Source: a virus | Reading direction: 5' to 3' (one strand) | IMG/VR virus record: IMGVR_UViG_3300037805_000202 | Coordinates: 1-30,726 of that record | Length of the DNA stretch: 30,726 nucleotides | In this document: piece after piece, positions 22,376 to 30,425 of the stretch | How positions within the stretch are numbered: the stretch's first letter is position 1 | How the letters are laid out: the number at the start of each line of letters is the position of its first letter | Program-made: the position numbers and the translations under genes | Notes under the pieces: model-generated | Told to the model about the DNA's origin: nothing | The model's database searches: none | The model's input: the letters and a program-made list of their open reading frames with translations, nothing else

Positions 22376-22409
22376 TCCTCGCTTAGAGGAAGTTGTCCCA
22401 AACAGGGAC
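22376..22409 (+). other. Two tandem small hairpins in the leader of the 863-residue fibre gene
   Basis: TCCTC/GAGGA (loop GCTTA) and GTCCC/GGGAC (loop AAACA), five base pairs each with five-base loops, separated by four bases. No T-run follows. They lie between the terminator and the 863-residue gene; RNA processing, a protein-binding leader or a phage polymerase stop are possible. Confidence 0.45.
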
Positions 22410-22438
22410 GTGCAAATAAAAAATAGAAAAGGAAACAA

Positions 22439-25030
22439 ATGAGTATAGTACAACAAATGGGTACTAAAACCGGTGCCGAATTCAAAGCCCATAGGCTGAG
22501 AATTGAAACACTAGAAGATTTTTCGGAAGCTACTACAAGCTTAAACCTTGTAGGCAATCAGTTAGAGTATACTGACGAAGATGGTGTAGTTACTACACAC
22601 GACTTATCATTATATTTAGATGACACAAATTTAGCAAGGCTAGTTAATGGTACACTAGATAGTCAAACGGGTATAGCAACTTTTACAAGAGATGATGGAT
22701 CTACATTTACTGTAGATTTTAGCGCTTTCTTTGATGACACACAAGTTGTTGTTAATGATACTTTAACAAGTACTTCTACTACAGAAGCATTATCAGCTAA
22801 TCAAGGTAAAGTGTTAAATGCTAATAAGTTAGGTATTAACGCAAAAGCAGTTGACTCTGATAAACTAGATGGTAAAGACAGTTCAGAATTTGCTTTAGCT
22901 CATTCACATCCATTTGCAAGTGATACACATAATCATGATACGAATTACTTAGGTATAACAGCTACTGCATCAAATGCTAGTAAGCTAGAAAATAAAACTC
23001 TAGCTACTATTAAAACAGAAGTTGTTGATTCTATTGTTAATGGTGCTGGTGGAGCGTATGATACATTAAAAGAATTAGAAACTGAAATAAAAGCTAATGA
23101 TGGTGATATTTCAACTGTAATTACTAATTTAGGTGATAAGGTAAGTAAAACATCATCACAAGCTATGAGAGCAACAGATGCTTTAACTGTTAGTGATGAC
23201 ACAATTACTATTCATAAAGGTGATGGAACTAGTGAATCTGTAAGTATTGCTGATTCTAATACTTGGAGAAGTATTTCTGATAGTGTAACATCTACAAGTA
23301 ATTCGGTATCTGCTTCATCTAATGCAGTTAAGACTGCTTACGATAAAGCTAATCATTCACATCCATATTTAGGAAGTACAGCAAAAGCTGTTGACTCTGA
23401 TAAACTAGATGGACAACACGCTAGTGCTTTTGCTACTAGTGCTCAAGGAACACTAGCAACTAATGCTTTACCTAAAACGGGTGGCACTATGACTGGCAAG
23501 TTGACCCTTAATGCAGTCACACCTCAAATAGACTTTAACGGTACCTCAGATAGTGGTGTTGATATGGCTATTAAGGCTACTCCGGAAGGATTGGATTTCT
23601 TTGAGCCTGAAGATAGTAATAAGATACATTTTCAAATACTAGATGATGCTGGGGTAAATGCACCTTATGGTTATAAGGTAGGAACTACATCGGTTATTGA
23701 ATCAGATGCTAAAATCGATGCAAACAAGATTAAAAACGTACCTGCTTCTTGGCTTATAGGTGATACAGATACGAACACTTGGAGAAGTATTTCTGATAGT
23801 GTAACATCTACAAGTACAAGTGTATCTGCTTCATCTAAGGCTGTTAAGACTGCTTATGATAAAGCTAATCATTCACACAACTACTTACCTAGTTCTGGTG
23901 GTAGAATTGACAATGGTACTAATACTACAGTTGAAATCAAATGTGATGATGCTGGTAAAGCTATGCTTAATGTTTCAGGTGATGGACAAGGTACTGGTCA
24001 AGTATATGTAGGTCAATCAAATGATCATGGTGGTGGTATCGAATATAACGGAGATAATAATCCTAGTACAACTGGTGCTGGATCTGACCATATTACATTA
24101 TTTAGAAAAGCTGCTGGAACTTACACATGGACTGCTAGAAACCAGGTTAATAGCAATAACTGGGAATTTAGAGGTGATATTAAAGCACCAACATTTACGG
24201 GTACTGCATCAAATGCTGATAAATTAGATGGAATTAATAGTTCTCAATTCCTAAGAAGCGATGCAGATGATACTATGAACGGGACACTTACTCTACAATC
24301 AACTGGTTCTGTAGGTATAAATATTAATGCTGACACAGATAACGCTACAGAAACAGATTTGCCATTTATGAAGATGACTCAAGATGGCGGAATAGGAGAA
24401 TTAACTGTAGGTGTAGATAACAACAGTCCGTATATTTTCCCAAACCGTACAGATAATGCTGACCAAAATAGTGATAATAACCAACTGCATATTAAGCAAA
24501 AAAATGGAACATTTGGGAAGGTATGGCACTCACTTAATGATGGCGCAGGTTCAGGATTAGATGCTGATAAGTTAGACGGTAAAGATTCAAGTGCATTCAA
24601 CCAAATAATTGGTACTGATAGTGATATCAATACTTCAGGTGCTACAATTGTAGATAATATTTATGTAACTGATGGTGTTATTACATCAATGGGTACAAGA
24701 ACATTAACACCTGCAGATATTGGAGCAGCTACTACTGCAGATTTAGCTGGTGGGTTAACTGATTCTGGGCATAGTTACGCTACTAACGGTTATCAAAAAT
24801 TAAGCAATGGTTTGATTATTCAATGGGGTAAAAAACAAGGTGCAGGGAAAACTCTTGTAACTTTCCCTATTGCTTTCCCTACTGCATGCTTAAATGTAAA
24901 CTTAGTTACTCAATATAACGGCTATACTACAGCAAATGGTAATATATACCCAACACCTACAACAACTAGTTTTTATGGGCATATATACAACACATCTTAC
25001 TATGGATACTGGTTCGCAATAGGATATTAA
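22439..25030 (+). CDS. Receptor-binding tail fibre with gp53-like C-terminal domain (863 aa)
   Basis: Residues 1-32 are an attachment segment, followed by the shared module at 33-101 and the fibre peptide NDTLTSTSTTEALSANQGK. KAVDSDKLDGxxxS repeats occur at about 136, 317 and elsewhere (ADKLDG family, typical of T4-type long fibres), and LPKTGGTMTGKLTLN is another known fibre repeat. The C-terminal 80 residues (GYQKLSNGLIIQWGKKQG, then TFPIAFPTACLNVNL, ending FYGHIYNTSYYGYWFAIGY) match the gp53-like C-terminal domain that binds the host receptor in many phages. Two 101-bp direct repeats lie inside. AAAGGA ahead of the start. A fibre-assembly-like gene follows directly. Best candidate for host recognition. 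Confidence 0.9.
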   Translation: MSIVQQMGTKTGAEFKAHRLRIETLEDFSEATTSLNLVGNQLEYTDEDGVVTTHDLSLYLDDTNLARLVNGTLDSQTGIATFTRDDGSTFTVDFSAFFDDTQVVVNDTLTSTSTTEALSANQGKVLNANKLGINAKAVDSDKLDGKDSSEFALAHSHPFASDTHNHDTNYLGITATASNASKLENKTLATIKTEVVDSIVNGAGGAYDTLKELETEIKANDGDISTVITNLGDKVSKTSSQAMRATDALTVSDDTITIHKGDGTSESVSIADSNTWRSISDSVTSTSNSVSASSNAVKTAYDKANHSHPYLGSTAKAVDSDKLDGQHASAFATSAQGTLATNALPKTGGTMTGKLTLNAVTPQIDFNGTSDSGVDMAIKATPEGLDFFEPEDSNKIHFQILDDAGVNAPYGYKVGTTSVIESDAKIDANKIKNVPASWLIGDTDTNTWRSISDSVTSTSTSVSASSKAVKTAYDKANHSHNYLPSSGGRIDNGTNTTVEIKCDDAGKAMLNVSGDGQGTGQVYVGQSNDHGGGIEYNGDNNPSTTGAGSDHITLFRKAAGTYTWTARNQVNSNNWEFRGDIKAPTFTGTASNADKLDGINSSQFLRSDADDTMNGTLTLQSTGSVGININADTDNATETDLPFMKMTQDGGIGELTVGVDNNSPYIFPNRTDNADQNSDNNQLHIKQKNGTFGKVWHSLNDGAGSGLDADKLDGKDSSAFNQIIGTDSDINTSGATIVDNIYVTDGVITSMGTRTLTPADIGAATTADLAGGLTDSGHSYATNGYQKLSNGLIIQWGKKQGAGKTLVTFPIAFPTACLNVNLVTQYNGYTTANGNIYPTPTTTSFYGHIYNTSYYGYWFAIGY
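23261..23361 (+). repeat. Internal 101-bp repeat of the 863-residue fibre, copy 1
   Basis: Encodes TWRSISDSVTSTS to YDKANHSH-like sequence. It is identical in length to copy 2 at 23777-23877, with 8 mismatches counted by eye. Recent duplication within the fibre shaft is likely. Confidence 0.85.
23777..23877 (+). repeat. Internal 101-bp repeat of the 863-residue fibre, copy 2
   Basis: Second copy, 516 bp downstream of the first. Mismatches are clustered around the SNSVSASSN/STSVSASSK positions. The long identical stretches make it a possible site of homologous deletion or duplication. Confidence 0.85.
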
Positions 25031-25039
25031 GGATAAATA

Positions 25040-25390
25040 ATGAAAATAGCAAATATAGATAACGATAACAAACTATTAGGATGGTACGATTCAAATATTC
25101 ATTCTGTAATCCCTACTCCTAATGTAGAAGTAACAGACGAGCAATGGCAAGTTGCTTTAGATAATGGACACAATAAAGTTAATCAAGACGGTTCAACTGA
25201 AGTTTTTGACTTTAGAAGTGAAGAAGAAATTGCTGAAGCTGAAGCAAATGAATATAAGGTTTTAAGACAAGCAGAGTACCCATCAATTGAAGATTATGTT
25301 GATGGTATTGTAAAAGGCGATGACGCTCAAGTACAAGAATATATTGATAAGTGTTTAGAAGTAAAAGCTAAATACCCAAAACCAGAATAG
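25040..25390 (+). CDS. Tail-fibre assembly/XkdW-like protein (116 aa)
   Basis: A 116-residue protein. The N-terminal half (MKIANIDNDNKLLGWYDSNI, then EVTDEQWQVALDNGHNKVNQ) resembles tail-fibre assembly proteins and N-terminal parts of fibre accessory proteins. The end, QAEYPSIEDYVDGIVKGDD, then VKAKYPKPE, is the widely found YPSIGDQLDAI...KAKYPKP element of such proteins. It begins 9 bp after the receptor-binding fibre and probably helps its folding or attachment. GGAT lies before the start. The family link is by recognisable motif; the chaperone role is inferred. Confidence 0.7.
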   Translation: MKIANIDNDNKLLGWYDSNIHSVIPTPNVEVTDEQWQVALDNGHNKVNQDGSTEVFDFRSEEEIAEAEANEYKVLRQAEYPSIEDYVDGIVKGDDAQVQEYIDKCLEVKAKYPKPE

Positions 25391-25412
25391 AATCAAACTA
25401 TTAAATTGACTA

Positions 25413-25438
25413 GGAACCAGATGAAATACTCTGGTTCT
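25413..25438 (+). terminator. Hairpin after the fibre-assembly gene
   Basis: GGAACCAGA pairs with TCTGGTTCT (9 bp, one G-T), loop of eight bases. No T-run follows, so it is a weak terminator or an RNA-processing site between the fibre and lysis blocks. Confidence 0.45.
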
Positions 25439-25465
25439 ATGTGAGTTTACTAGAAAGGAGACAAC

Positions 25466-25744
25466 ATGGAAAAGATAATAGATATACTAATTAAACTAGC
25501 CGCTAGAGGGTTAAAAGGGTTACTAGCTAAGTCTGCTAGTAGAAGTAAAAGAGTGACTAAACTTGTAGAAGTTATGAGTGATGAGGATGTACTAGAGCTG
25601 ATGAAAGAAGGTAGTAAATACCTTGCGGCTAAAAGTACAAACTCGATTGATGATAAGTTAGTTGCTGAGTTAAGTAAGCAAACTACACTAAAGAGTAGTG
25701 CTCAGAGAAGGACTGTTAAACGTCCTATAACGAAAAGGGGGTAA
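25466..25744 (+). CDS. Unknown basic protein (92 aa) at the head of the lysis block
   Basis: A 92-residue, strongly basic protein. The first 25 residues form an amphipathic helix (IIDILIKLAARGLKGLLAKS), followed by a helical middle (DEDVLELMKEGSKYLAAK) and a basic tail (SSAQRRTVKRPITKRG). AAAGGAG precedes the start. Five bp before the holin candidate. It could bind membranes or act with the holin, but no family is recognised. Confidence 0.6.
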   Translation: MEKIIDILIKLAARGLKGLLAKSASRSKRVTKLVEVMSDEDVLELMKEGSKYLAAKSTNSIDDKLVAELSKQTTLKSSAQRRTVKRPITKRG

Positions 25745-25749
25745 GTAAA

Positions 25750-26115
25750 ATGTTTGGATTACTAAAAGGAACTGGAGTAGTAGACTCAATAACTAAATTA
25801 GGTATGGAGCTGATTGAGACTGACAAAGAAAGTGCTGAAGCTAAAGCTATACTATACAAGTCAATTGACCCTAACGGTAAGATGAGAAGAGATATCAGTT
25901 CACGAGTTACTAGTATGTACAGTGTATACATTGGGTTAACTATGGTACTGGTATTAGCTAGTGCATTCGACGTAGGTGATCCTAAACAGGTACAAGCCGC
26001 AGTAACTAATTTGACTGACTTGTTCACACCTATTACAGCTATGTTCGGAGCAATTGTAGGGGCATCGTTTGGTACTAACGTGTCTAATAACTGGAAAGAT
26101 AAAAATAGTAATTGA
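25750..26115 (+). CDS. Holin candidate with two membrane spans (121 aa)
   Basis: A 121-residue protein: a soluble N-terminus of about 55 residues; a first hydrophobic span around YSVYIGLTMVLVLASAF (58-74); a short linker; a second at about 91-107 (LFTPITAMFGAIVGASF); and a polar tail. This matches small phage holins that form inner-membrane lesions at lysis time. The arrangement recalls the GTA/3TM-type holin families, though no signature is certain. AAAAGGGGGG stands before the ATG. It ends in TGA, showing that TGA is used as a stop in this genome. Lysozyme is nearby, supporting a lysis role. Confidence 0.6.
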   Translation: MFGLLKGTGVVDSITKLGMELIETDKESAEAKAILYKSIDPNGKMRRDISSRVTSMYSVYIGLTMVLVLASAFDVGDPKQVQAAVTNLTDLFTPITAMFGAIVGASFGTNVSNNWKDKNSN

Positions 26116-26150
26116 TATTCAGCTGATATTCAGTAATGTGCAGATATAAT
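26113..26150 (+). promoter_or_regulatory. Sigma70-like promoter with overlapping 10-bp direct repeats
   Basis: TGATATTCAG at 26113-26122 is repeated exactly at 26124-26133, an 11-bp period. The -35 candidate CTGATA (26123-26128) lies in the second copy, 16 bp before TATAAT (26145-26150). Repeats over a -35 box suggest an operator or activator site for the second half of the lysis block. Confidence 0.5.
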
Positions 26151-26184
26151 GAGTACAAATAAAGCGTATAGGTATTAGTAAAAA

Positions 26185-26541
26185 ATGGAATCATTAATAA
26201 TTAAATCAGTAGACTACATTATAGCAAACGGTTTCATGGCAGCAGTACCTATAGTTACTATGCTACTGGTAGCAGGGGCATGGAAGTACAGGCTAAAACC
26301 CGTATACCTAAACACTAAAAGTACTAACAGTACTGTGAGCAAGATAGTAACATCAATTGGAACTATGGCAGGAAAGTCAAAAGACGGTCACCAGAAGATA
26401 ATTGAAGAAATTCAAACTACCTCTAGCGCTATTAAAGGCACACTAGAGCAGATGGAAAAGGATAACTTAGCTGCTAGTATAAAAAATGAAATGAAGTTAG
26501 ACGAGCTACTAAGAACTAGTAGATCAGGAAGAGGATTATAA
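26185..26541 (+). CDS. Single-span membrane protein, possible spanin or holin partner (118 aa)
   Basis: A 118-residue protein: short N-terminus, one hydrophobic span at about 13-32 (IANGFMAAVPIVTMLLVAGA), then a basic stretch and a long coiled-coil-like tail (KIIEEIQTTSSAIKGTLEQM). This layout fits an inner-membrane spanin or a holin-like protein with its tail in cytoplasm or periplasm. No lipobox partner is seen. Ribosome binding site weak (AGGTATTAG). One base precedes the 276-residue gene. Role is inferred from topology and place. Confidence 0.5.
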   Translation: MESLIIKSVDYIIANGFMAAVPIVTMLLVAGAWKYRLKPVYLNTKSTNSTVSKIVTSIGTMAGKSKDGHQKIIEEIQTTSSAIKGTLEQMEKDNLAASIKNEMKLDELLRTSRSGRGL

Positions 26542-26542
26542 G

Positions 26543-27373
26543 ATGATTAAAGGTTACGAGTATTTCGAAAATAACATAAAGTTCAGAGCTAAGAGTAGTA
26601 TAACATTAGCTAAGTACAAAGAAATGCAGGCGTTTAATCTGGATGAGATGATACACGGTAATCACCCATTCCCTAAAGGTGTAAGAGAAATATTCCTACT
26701 GAAGTTAGACTTGTGGTTCAGATTCCTACTAACACTGGAAGAACAGATGATTAAGTTAGATAAATTGCTTCTGGCTGACGCTGATGTTAACTTAGTTAAA
26801 CAAACTGCACTAATGACATCAGGTAAGTACTCAGTTATAATGGAAGACGAAGCGTACAACGATCACTTTAATGAGAAGATTTACGGAGTGTGGAAAGAAG
26901 TACATGCTCCACTATTCGAATACTTACTTAAAGTAATAGATAACGTTTACGGACTAGAGCCTATTACGGCATTTACAAAAATTGGTAAAGAACTAATAAC
27001 TATACTAGAGACTACACTATTTGAACTATTTGAAATAACTAGTTTTGCGTGTAGACGTGATACTGATGACGCTGAGGGCTGTAGTAACTGCTTCGGTGAT
27101 TCAACTGGTTGTATTAATAAACTTAATGAAGTTAAAGTACCTGTTGTGTGTTTCAGTGATATATGCAATAGCTACAGTGGAATGTTTGGAGTATCGCTTA
27201 CGTCGTTAAGACTTGATGTGTACTCAAAGTACTTCGAATTCAGTAAAATAGGCGTAAGAGACTACACAGAAAAGGGCGCTAACCCTGTGTGCATAAAATC
27301 GCTTGTAGCGAAGCTAGAAACTAACGGTGTAGAGATAGATCTATCAGAGTCAATACCTAGAAGAGGACACTAA
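26543..27373 (+). CDS. Unknown Cys-containing protein (276 aa) within the lysis block
   Basis: A 276-residue soluble protein of unknown family. The first 165 residues are helical and charged (LKLDLWFRFLLTLEEQMIKL). A Cys cluster follows at about 169-191 (FACRRDTDDAEGCSNCFGDS, then GC), plus Cys in VPVVCFSDICNSYSG, possibly a zinc site. The C-terminus is basic and ends RRGH. AGAGGA precedes the start. It lies between the membrane protein and lysozyme; it might be a regulator of lysis, a virion protein or a misplaced early function. I cannot decide. Confidence 0.65.
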   Translation: MIKGYEYFENNIKFRAKSSITLAKYKEMQAFNLDEMIHGNHPFPKGVREIFLLKLDLWFRFLLTLEEQMIKLDKLLLADADVNLVKQTALMTSGKYSVIMEDEAYNDHFNEKIYGVWKEVHAPLFEYLLKVIDNVYGLEPITAFTKIGKELITILETTLFELFEITSFACRRDTDDAEGCSNCFGDSTGCINKLNEVKVPVVCFSDICNSYSGMFGVSLTSLRLDVYSKYFEFSKIGVRDYTEKGANPVCIKSLVAKLETNGVEIDLSESIPRRGH

Positions 27374-27409
27374 AAAGTTAGCGGTTCCAGTACCTGCCAC
27401 TAATAAAAT

Positions 27410-27425
27410 AAATTATTTATAATTT
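27410..27425. other. AT-only perfect inverted repeat
   Basis: AAATTAT-TT-ATAATTT, immediately upstream of the -35 box of the lysozyme promoter. It could be an operator, or ease melting. All A and T, so chance is possible. Confidence 0.35.
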
Positions 27426-27429
27426 CATT

Positions 27430-27460
27430 TTGACTCCTTTAAAGATAAAAAATATACAAT
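27430..27460 (+). promoter_or_regulatory. Sigma70-like promoter before the lysozyme gene
   Basis: TTGACT (5 of 6), 17-bp spacer, TATACA within TATACAAT. It is the clearest host-type promoter in the window, about 85 bp before the lysozyme start, and supports host polymerase transcription of late genes. Confidence 0.6.
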
Positions 27461-27546
27461 AAGGATTAAATGGTATAGTGTGTATGTAGTATAGTGGTGT
27501 ATTCTCCTTCAGCACTATATTATCATGTACATAGTAAGGATTAGCA

Positions 27547-28104
27547 ATGACTAAATTAGAAATAGAACTGCTTGAAAAACTAGAAGGGTTTGAAGCATTC
27601 AGTTATAAAGACAAGCATGACAACACTCCAGGTAATCCAGATGACAACGTAACAGTAGGTTATGGATTCAACATGGATGGACACGGAGCCAGAGACGTAT
27701 GGAGTAGACTAGATATAGAAGAAGACTTCGACGGCGTTAGAGATGATAACCACGAACTGTCAAGAGAGTCTGCTGCTAAGTTATTAGAAGACTTCTGGGA
27801 GAACTGCGAAGACGCTGCAAAGCTTAGGTGTGATGAAGTAAGTATTAGATATGGAGCACTACCAGAATGGCATAGGTTCATACTAGCTGATGTTGTGTAC
27901 AATACTGGATCAATTAGTAACTGGTACAAAGTAATAGTTATGAAGAATCCAGAGGCAGTACTATACGAATCAAGACGTAAGGATGCTGACGGTGGACATA
28001 CACTAGACAGTAGAATAGCTAAAATAGGCTACGCATTTGGTCTAATCGAGTCGCTAGAAGATGCACACCGAATCGGACTAACTGAAGCAAAGTACATTAG
28101 TTAA
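27547..28104 (+). CDS. Phage lysozyme (T4-like/pesticin-like muramidase)
   Basis: A 185-residue endolysin cutting the glycan chains of peptidoglycan. The catalytic pattern of the T4 lysozyme group is visible: Glu13 in EKLEGFE, Asp22 in SYKDKHD, and Thr36 in VTVGYGFNMD, with about ten residues more between Asp and Thr than in T4 lysozyme (Glu11, Asp20, Thr26). The C-terminal part is helical. No signal peptide, so export would need the holin. AAGGA precedes the ATG, and it has its own promoter at 27430. The fold is well supported; family boundaries (GH24 against pesticin-like) are open. Confidence 0.8.
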   Translation: MTKLEIELLEKLEGFEAFSYKDKHDNTPGNPDDNVTVGYGFNMDGHGARDVWSRLDIEEDFDGVRDDNHELSRESAAKLLEDFWENCEDAAKLRCDEVSIRYGALPEWHRFILADVVYNTGSISNWYKVIVMKNPEAVLYESRRKDADGGHTLDSRIAKIGYAFGLIESLEDAHRIGLTEAKYIS

Positions 28105-28160
28105 GATAAATTTAAGAGAATGTGCGCTAAAATAGACAGAATAACTCATAGGGAGATTTG

Positions 28161-30425
28161 ATGATCGTAGATAATGCTGAATCAGTAGACAATTCACAAG
28201 AAACTAAGCTAACTTCGTGGAAGAGCGAACCTTCATTCAATGACTTATATGAAGACTACAAGCAAGCTCAGGAAGACCATTCTCAGTGGTTACTGAAGCT
28301 TGATGAGAGAAAAGTAAACCTAGACGGTGGACCTGAATTAGAGGTACCGAAAGGTAAAAGTACAGTTAGACCAAAGTTGATTAGAAAGCAACATGAATGG
28401 TTATACCCGTCACTAGAAGAACCGTTCCTGAATACTGAGGATATGTTCGATATCAAACCGAGAACTGCTGAAGACATTAATGCCGCTAAGCAAAATAGTT
28501 TAATGTTAAATTACCAATGGGCTACTAAAGTAGACAAAGTAAAACTAGTTGGGGACATTGTGAGAACTGATGTAGACGAAGGTACTGTAATAGTTAAGAC
28601 TGGTTGGGTTGTAGAAGAAGAGATCGTTGAAGTAGAAAAAGATTTCCCAGTATACGCTAGCCCAGAAGAAAGCTACATGATGCTACAACAAGCAGTTGAA
28701 TCAGGTCAAATGGATCCAGCTCAAGCTCAAGCAATGCTGGAGAGTGGAGAACCAGTTCAGACTGGAGTACAAACACAAATAGTTGAAGAGCCTAGATTAA
28801 TCAAGAATCATCCTACGTACGAAGTATGTAATAACTATAATGTAATCATCGATCCTACATGTGAAGGTGTAGTAGAGAACGCTCAGTTCATTATTCACGA
28901 GTATGAAACAGACATGAACACACTTAAGAAACAAGAGTACTCATGCGAAGTATGTGAAACAGTAGTTGACGGAGTTAGTACTACAACTAAGGAAGAACAA
29001 GGTATTTACAAGAACTTAGATAAAGTTGTACTCGACAGTAAAGCTAGAGAGTTCTACAATGAATATGAACAACAAACTACATTCGAGTTTAAAGATAAAG
29101 CTAGAAAAAAATTAACAGCGTACGAATACTGGGGTTACTGGGACATTGACGGTTCAGGCGAAACTACAGCAGTAGTTGCTACATGGATAGGTAAAGTACT
29201 AGTTAGAATGGAAGAAAACCCATTCCCTCACGGAGAATTACCGTTTAGTGTTGAAAGATACATGCCTGTTAAAGGTGAAGTATACGGAGAGACTGACGGG
29301 GACTTACTAGCTGAGAACCAAGATAGTATCGGTAAAATGACTAGGGCAGCTCATGATATTACTGCAGACCAGGCAATTGGTCAAGAGTTCATTGATGAAC
29401 AATTCTTTGCTAGTCCACTACAAAAAGATAACTACAAAGCCGGTAGGACAGTTTACTTCAGATCAGGTAAAGATCCAAGAACTAGTATCCACAAGAACAG
29501 TGTAACACCGGTACCACGTACAGTATTCGACATGATCGGACTACAGAAAGAAGACGCTGAGACATACAGTTCAGTAAGGCCATTTGGTGGAGATACTGCG
29601 TCACAAAACTTAGGTAACAAGAATACGCAGAGTAGGTCAGCATTAGATGCTACAAGTAAGAGACAACTAAGTACACTACGAAGACTAAGTAACTTATTCA
29701 AAGACATGGCTAGAAAAACTATTATAATGAATCAAGCATACCTAGATGAGGAAGAAGTAGTTAGAGTTACTGCTGAAGAATTCGTTAAAGTAAGACGAGA
29801 AGACCTAATGGGTGAGTTCGACTTAAAGATTGATGTTAGTACTCCAGAGAAAGATCAACAAGAAGCCCAAGAGCTTACTATGTTGCTACAAACTAACGGT
29901 CCGCAAATGGATCCAAAGATGTACCAAATAACTATGGCTAAGATTGCTAGACTAATGAAGCAACCAGACTTAGCTAAACAGTACGAAGAGCATGAACCGC
30001 AGCCAGATCCAATGCAGCAACAGCTACAGCAAATGGAAATGGAAAAAATGCAGTTAGAGATGCAAAAATTACAAATGGAAATAGCTGACTTAGCTAAGGG
30101 TATCGAGTCTGAAGATAGTAAGATAACAGAAAGAAATTCAAGAGTTGAACAAAATCTGAGAAGTGAAATGGCTGAAAACTTCGCTGAAGCTAGAAAGAAA
30201 AATGCTCAAGCGGAGTTAACTACAGCCCAAGCTGACAAGTTAAGAAGTGAAACAGACTTACTGGACCAAAAATTCGTTAGATCGAATGATGGATTAGACA
30301 GAATCGAAAAGCTGGAAGACGAAGCCATGAAGCATGACAGAAAGATGAACGAGAGAGAACACCAAAGAGTAACTGACTTAGATAAGCAGGCATTTACAGA
30401 ATTAAATAAAAGAGGACCACAATAA
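28161..30425 (+). CDS. Portal protein (754 aa)
   Basis: Dodecameric head-vertex channel for DNA entry and exit. Length 754 suits the large P22/N4-type portals. The N-terminal segment VRPKLIRKQHEWLYPSLEEP, then NSLMLNYQWATKVDKVK and DEGTVIVKTGW, is the conserved portal pattern R.KL.RKQ.EW....L.EPF. The stem and wing region follows, and from about residue 610 a long Gln/Met/Glu-rich coiled coil (QQQLQQMEMEKMQLEMQKL) that could form a barrel, as in P22. The ATG at 28161 is chosen over TTG at 28158 because GGGAG lies six bases ahead. One base overlap with the next gene. Confidence 0.85.
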   Translation: MIVDNAESVDNSQETKLTSWKSEPSFNDLYEDYKQAQEDHSQWLLKLDERKVNLDGGPELEVPKGKSTVRPKLIRKQHEWLYPSLEEPFLNTEDMFDIKPRTAEDINAAKQNSLMLNYQWATKVDKVKLVGDIVRTDVDEGTVIVKTGWVVEEEIVEVEKDFPVYASPEESYMMLQQAVESGQMDPAQAQAMLESGEPVQTGVQTQIVEEPRLIKNHPTYEVCNNYNVIIDPTCEGVVENAQFIIHEYETDMNTLKKQEYSCEVCETVVDGVSTTTKEEQGIYKNLDKVVLDSKAREFYNEYEQQTTFEFKDKARKKLTAYEYWGYWDIDGSGETTAVVATWIGKVLVRMEENPFPHGELPFSVERYMPVKGEVYGETDGDLLAENQDSIGKMTRAAHDITADQAIGQEFIDEQFFASPLQKDNYKAGRTVYFRSGKDPRTSIHKNSVTPVPRTVFDMIGLQKEDAETYSSVRPFGGDTASQNLGNKNTQSRSALDATSKRQLSTLRRLSNLFKDMARKTIIMNQAYLDEEEVVRVTAEEFVKVRREDLMGEFDLKIDVSTPEKDQQEAQELTMLLQTNGPQMDPKMYQITMAKIARLMKQPDLAKQYEEHEPQPDPMQQQLQQMEMEKMQLEMQKLQMEIADLAKGIESEDSKITERNSRVEQNLRSEMAENFAEARKKNAQAELTTAQADKLRSETDLLDQKFVRSNDGLDRIEKLEDEAMKHDRKMNEREHQRVTDLDKQAFTELNKRGPQ

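Noticed and set aside
23820-24227. Two Leu/Ile-rich frames of 63 and 68 codons that look like membrane proteins
   Set aside because: They are the shifted frame of the 863-residue fibre, where repeated GAT/ACT/GGT codons give false hydrophobic translation; no ribosome binding sites.
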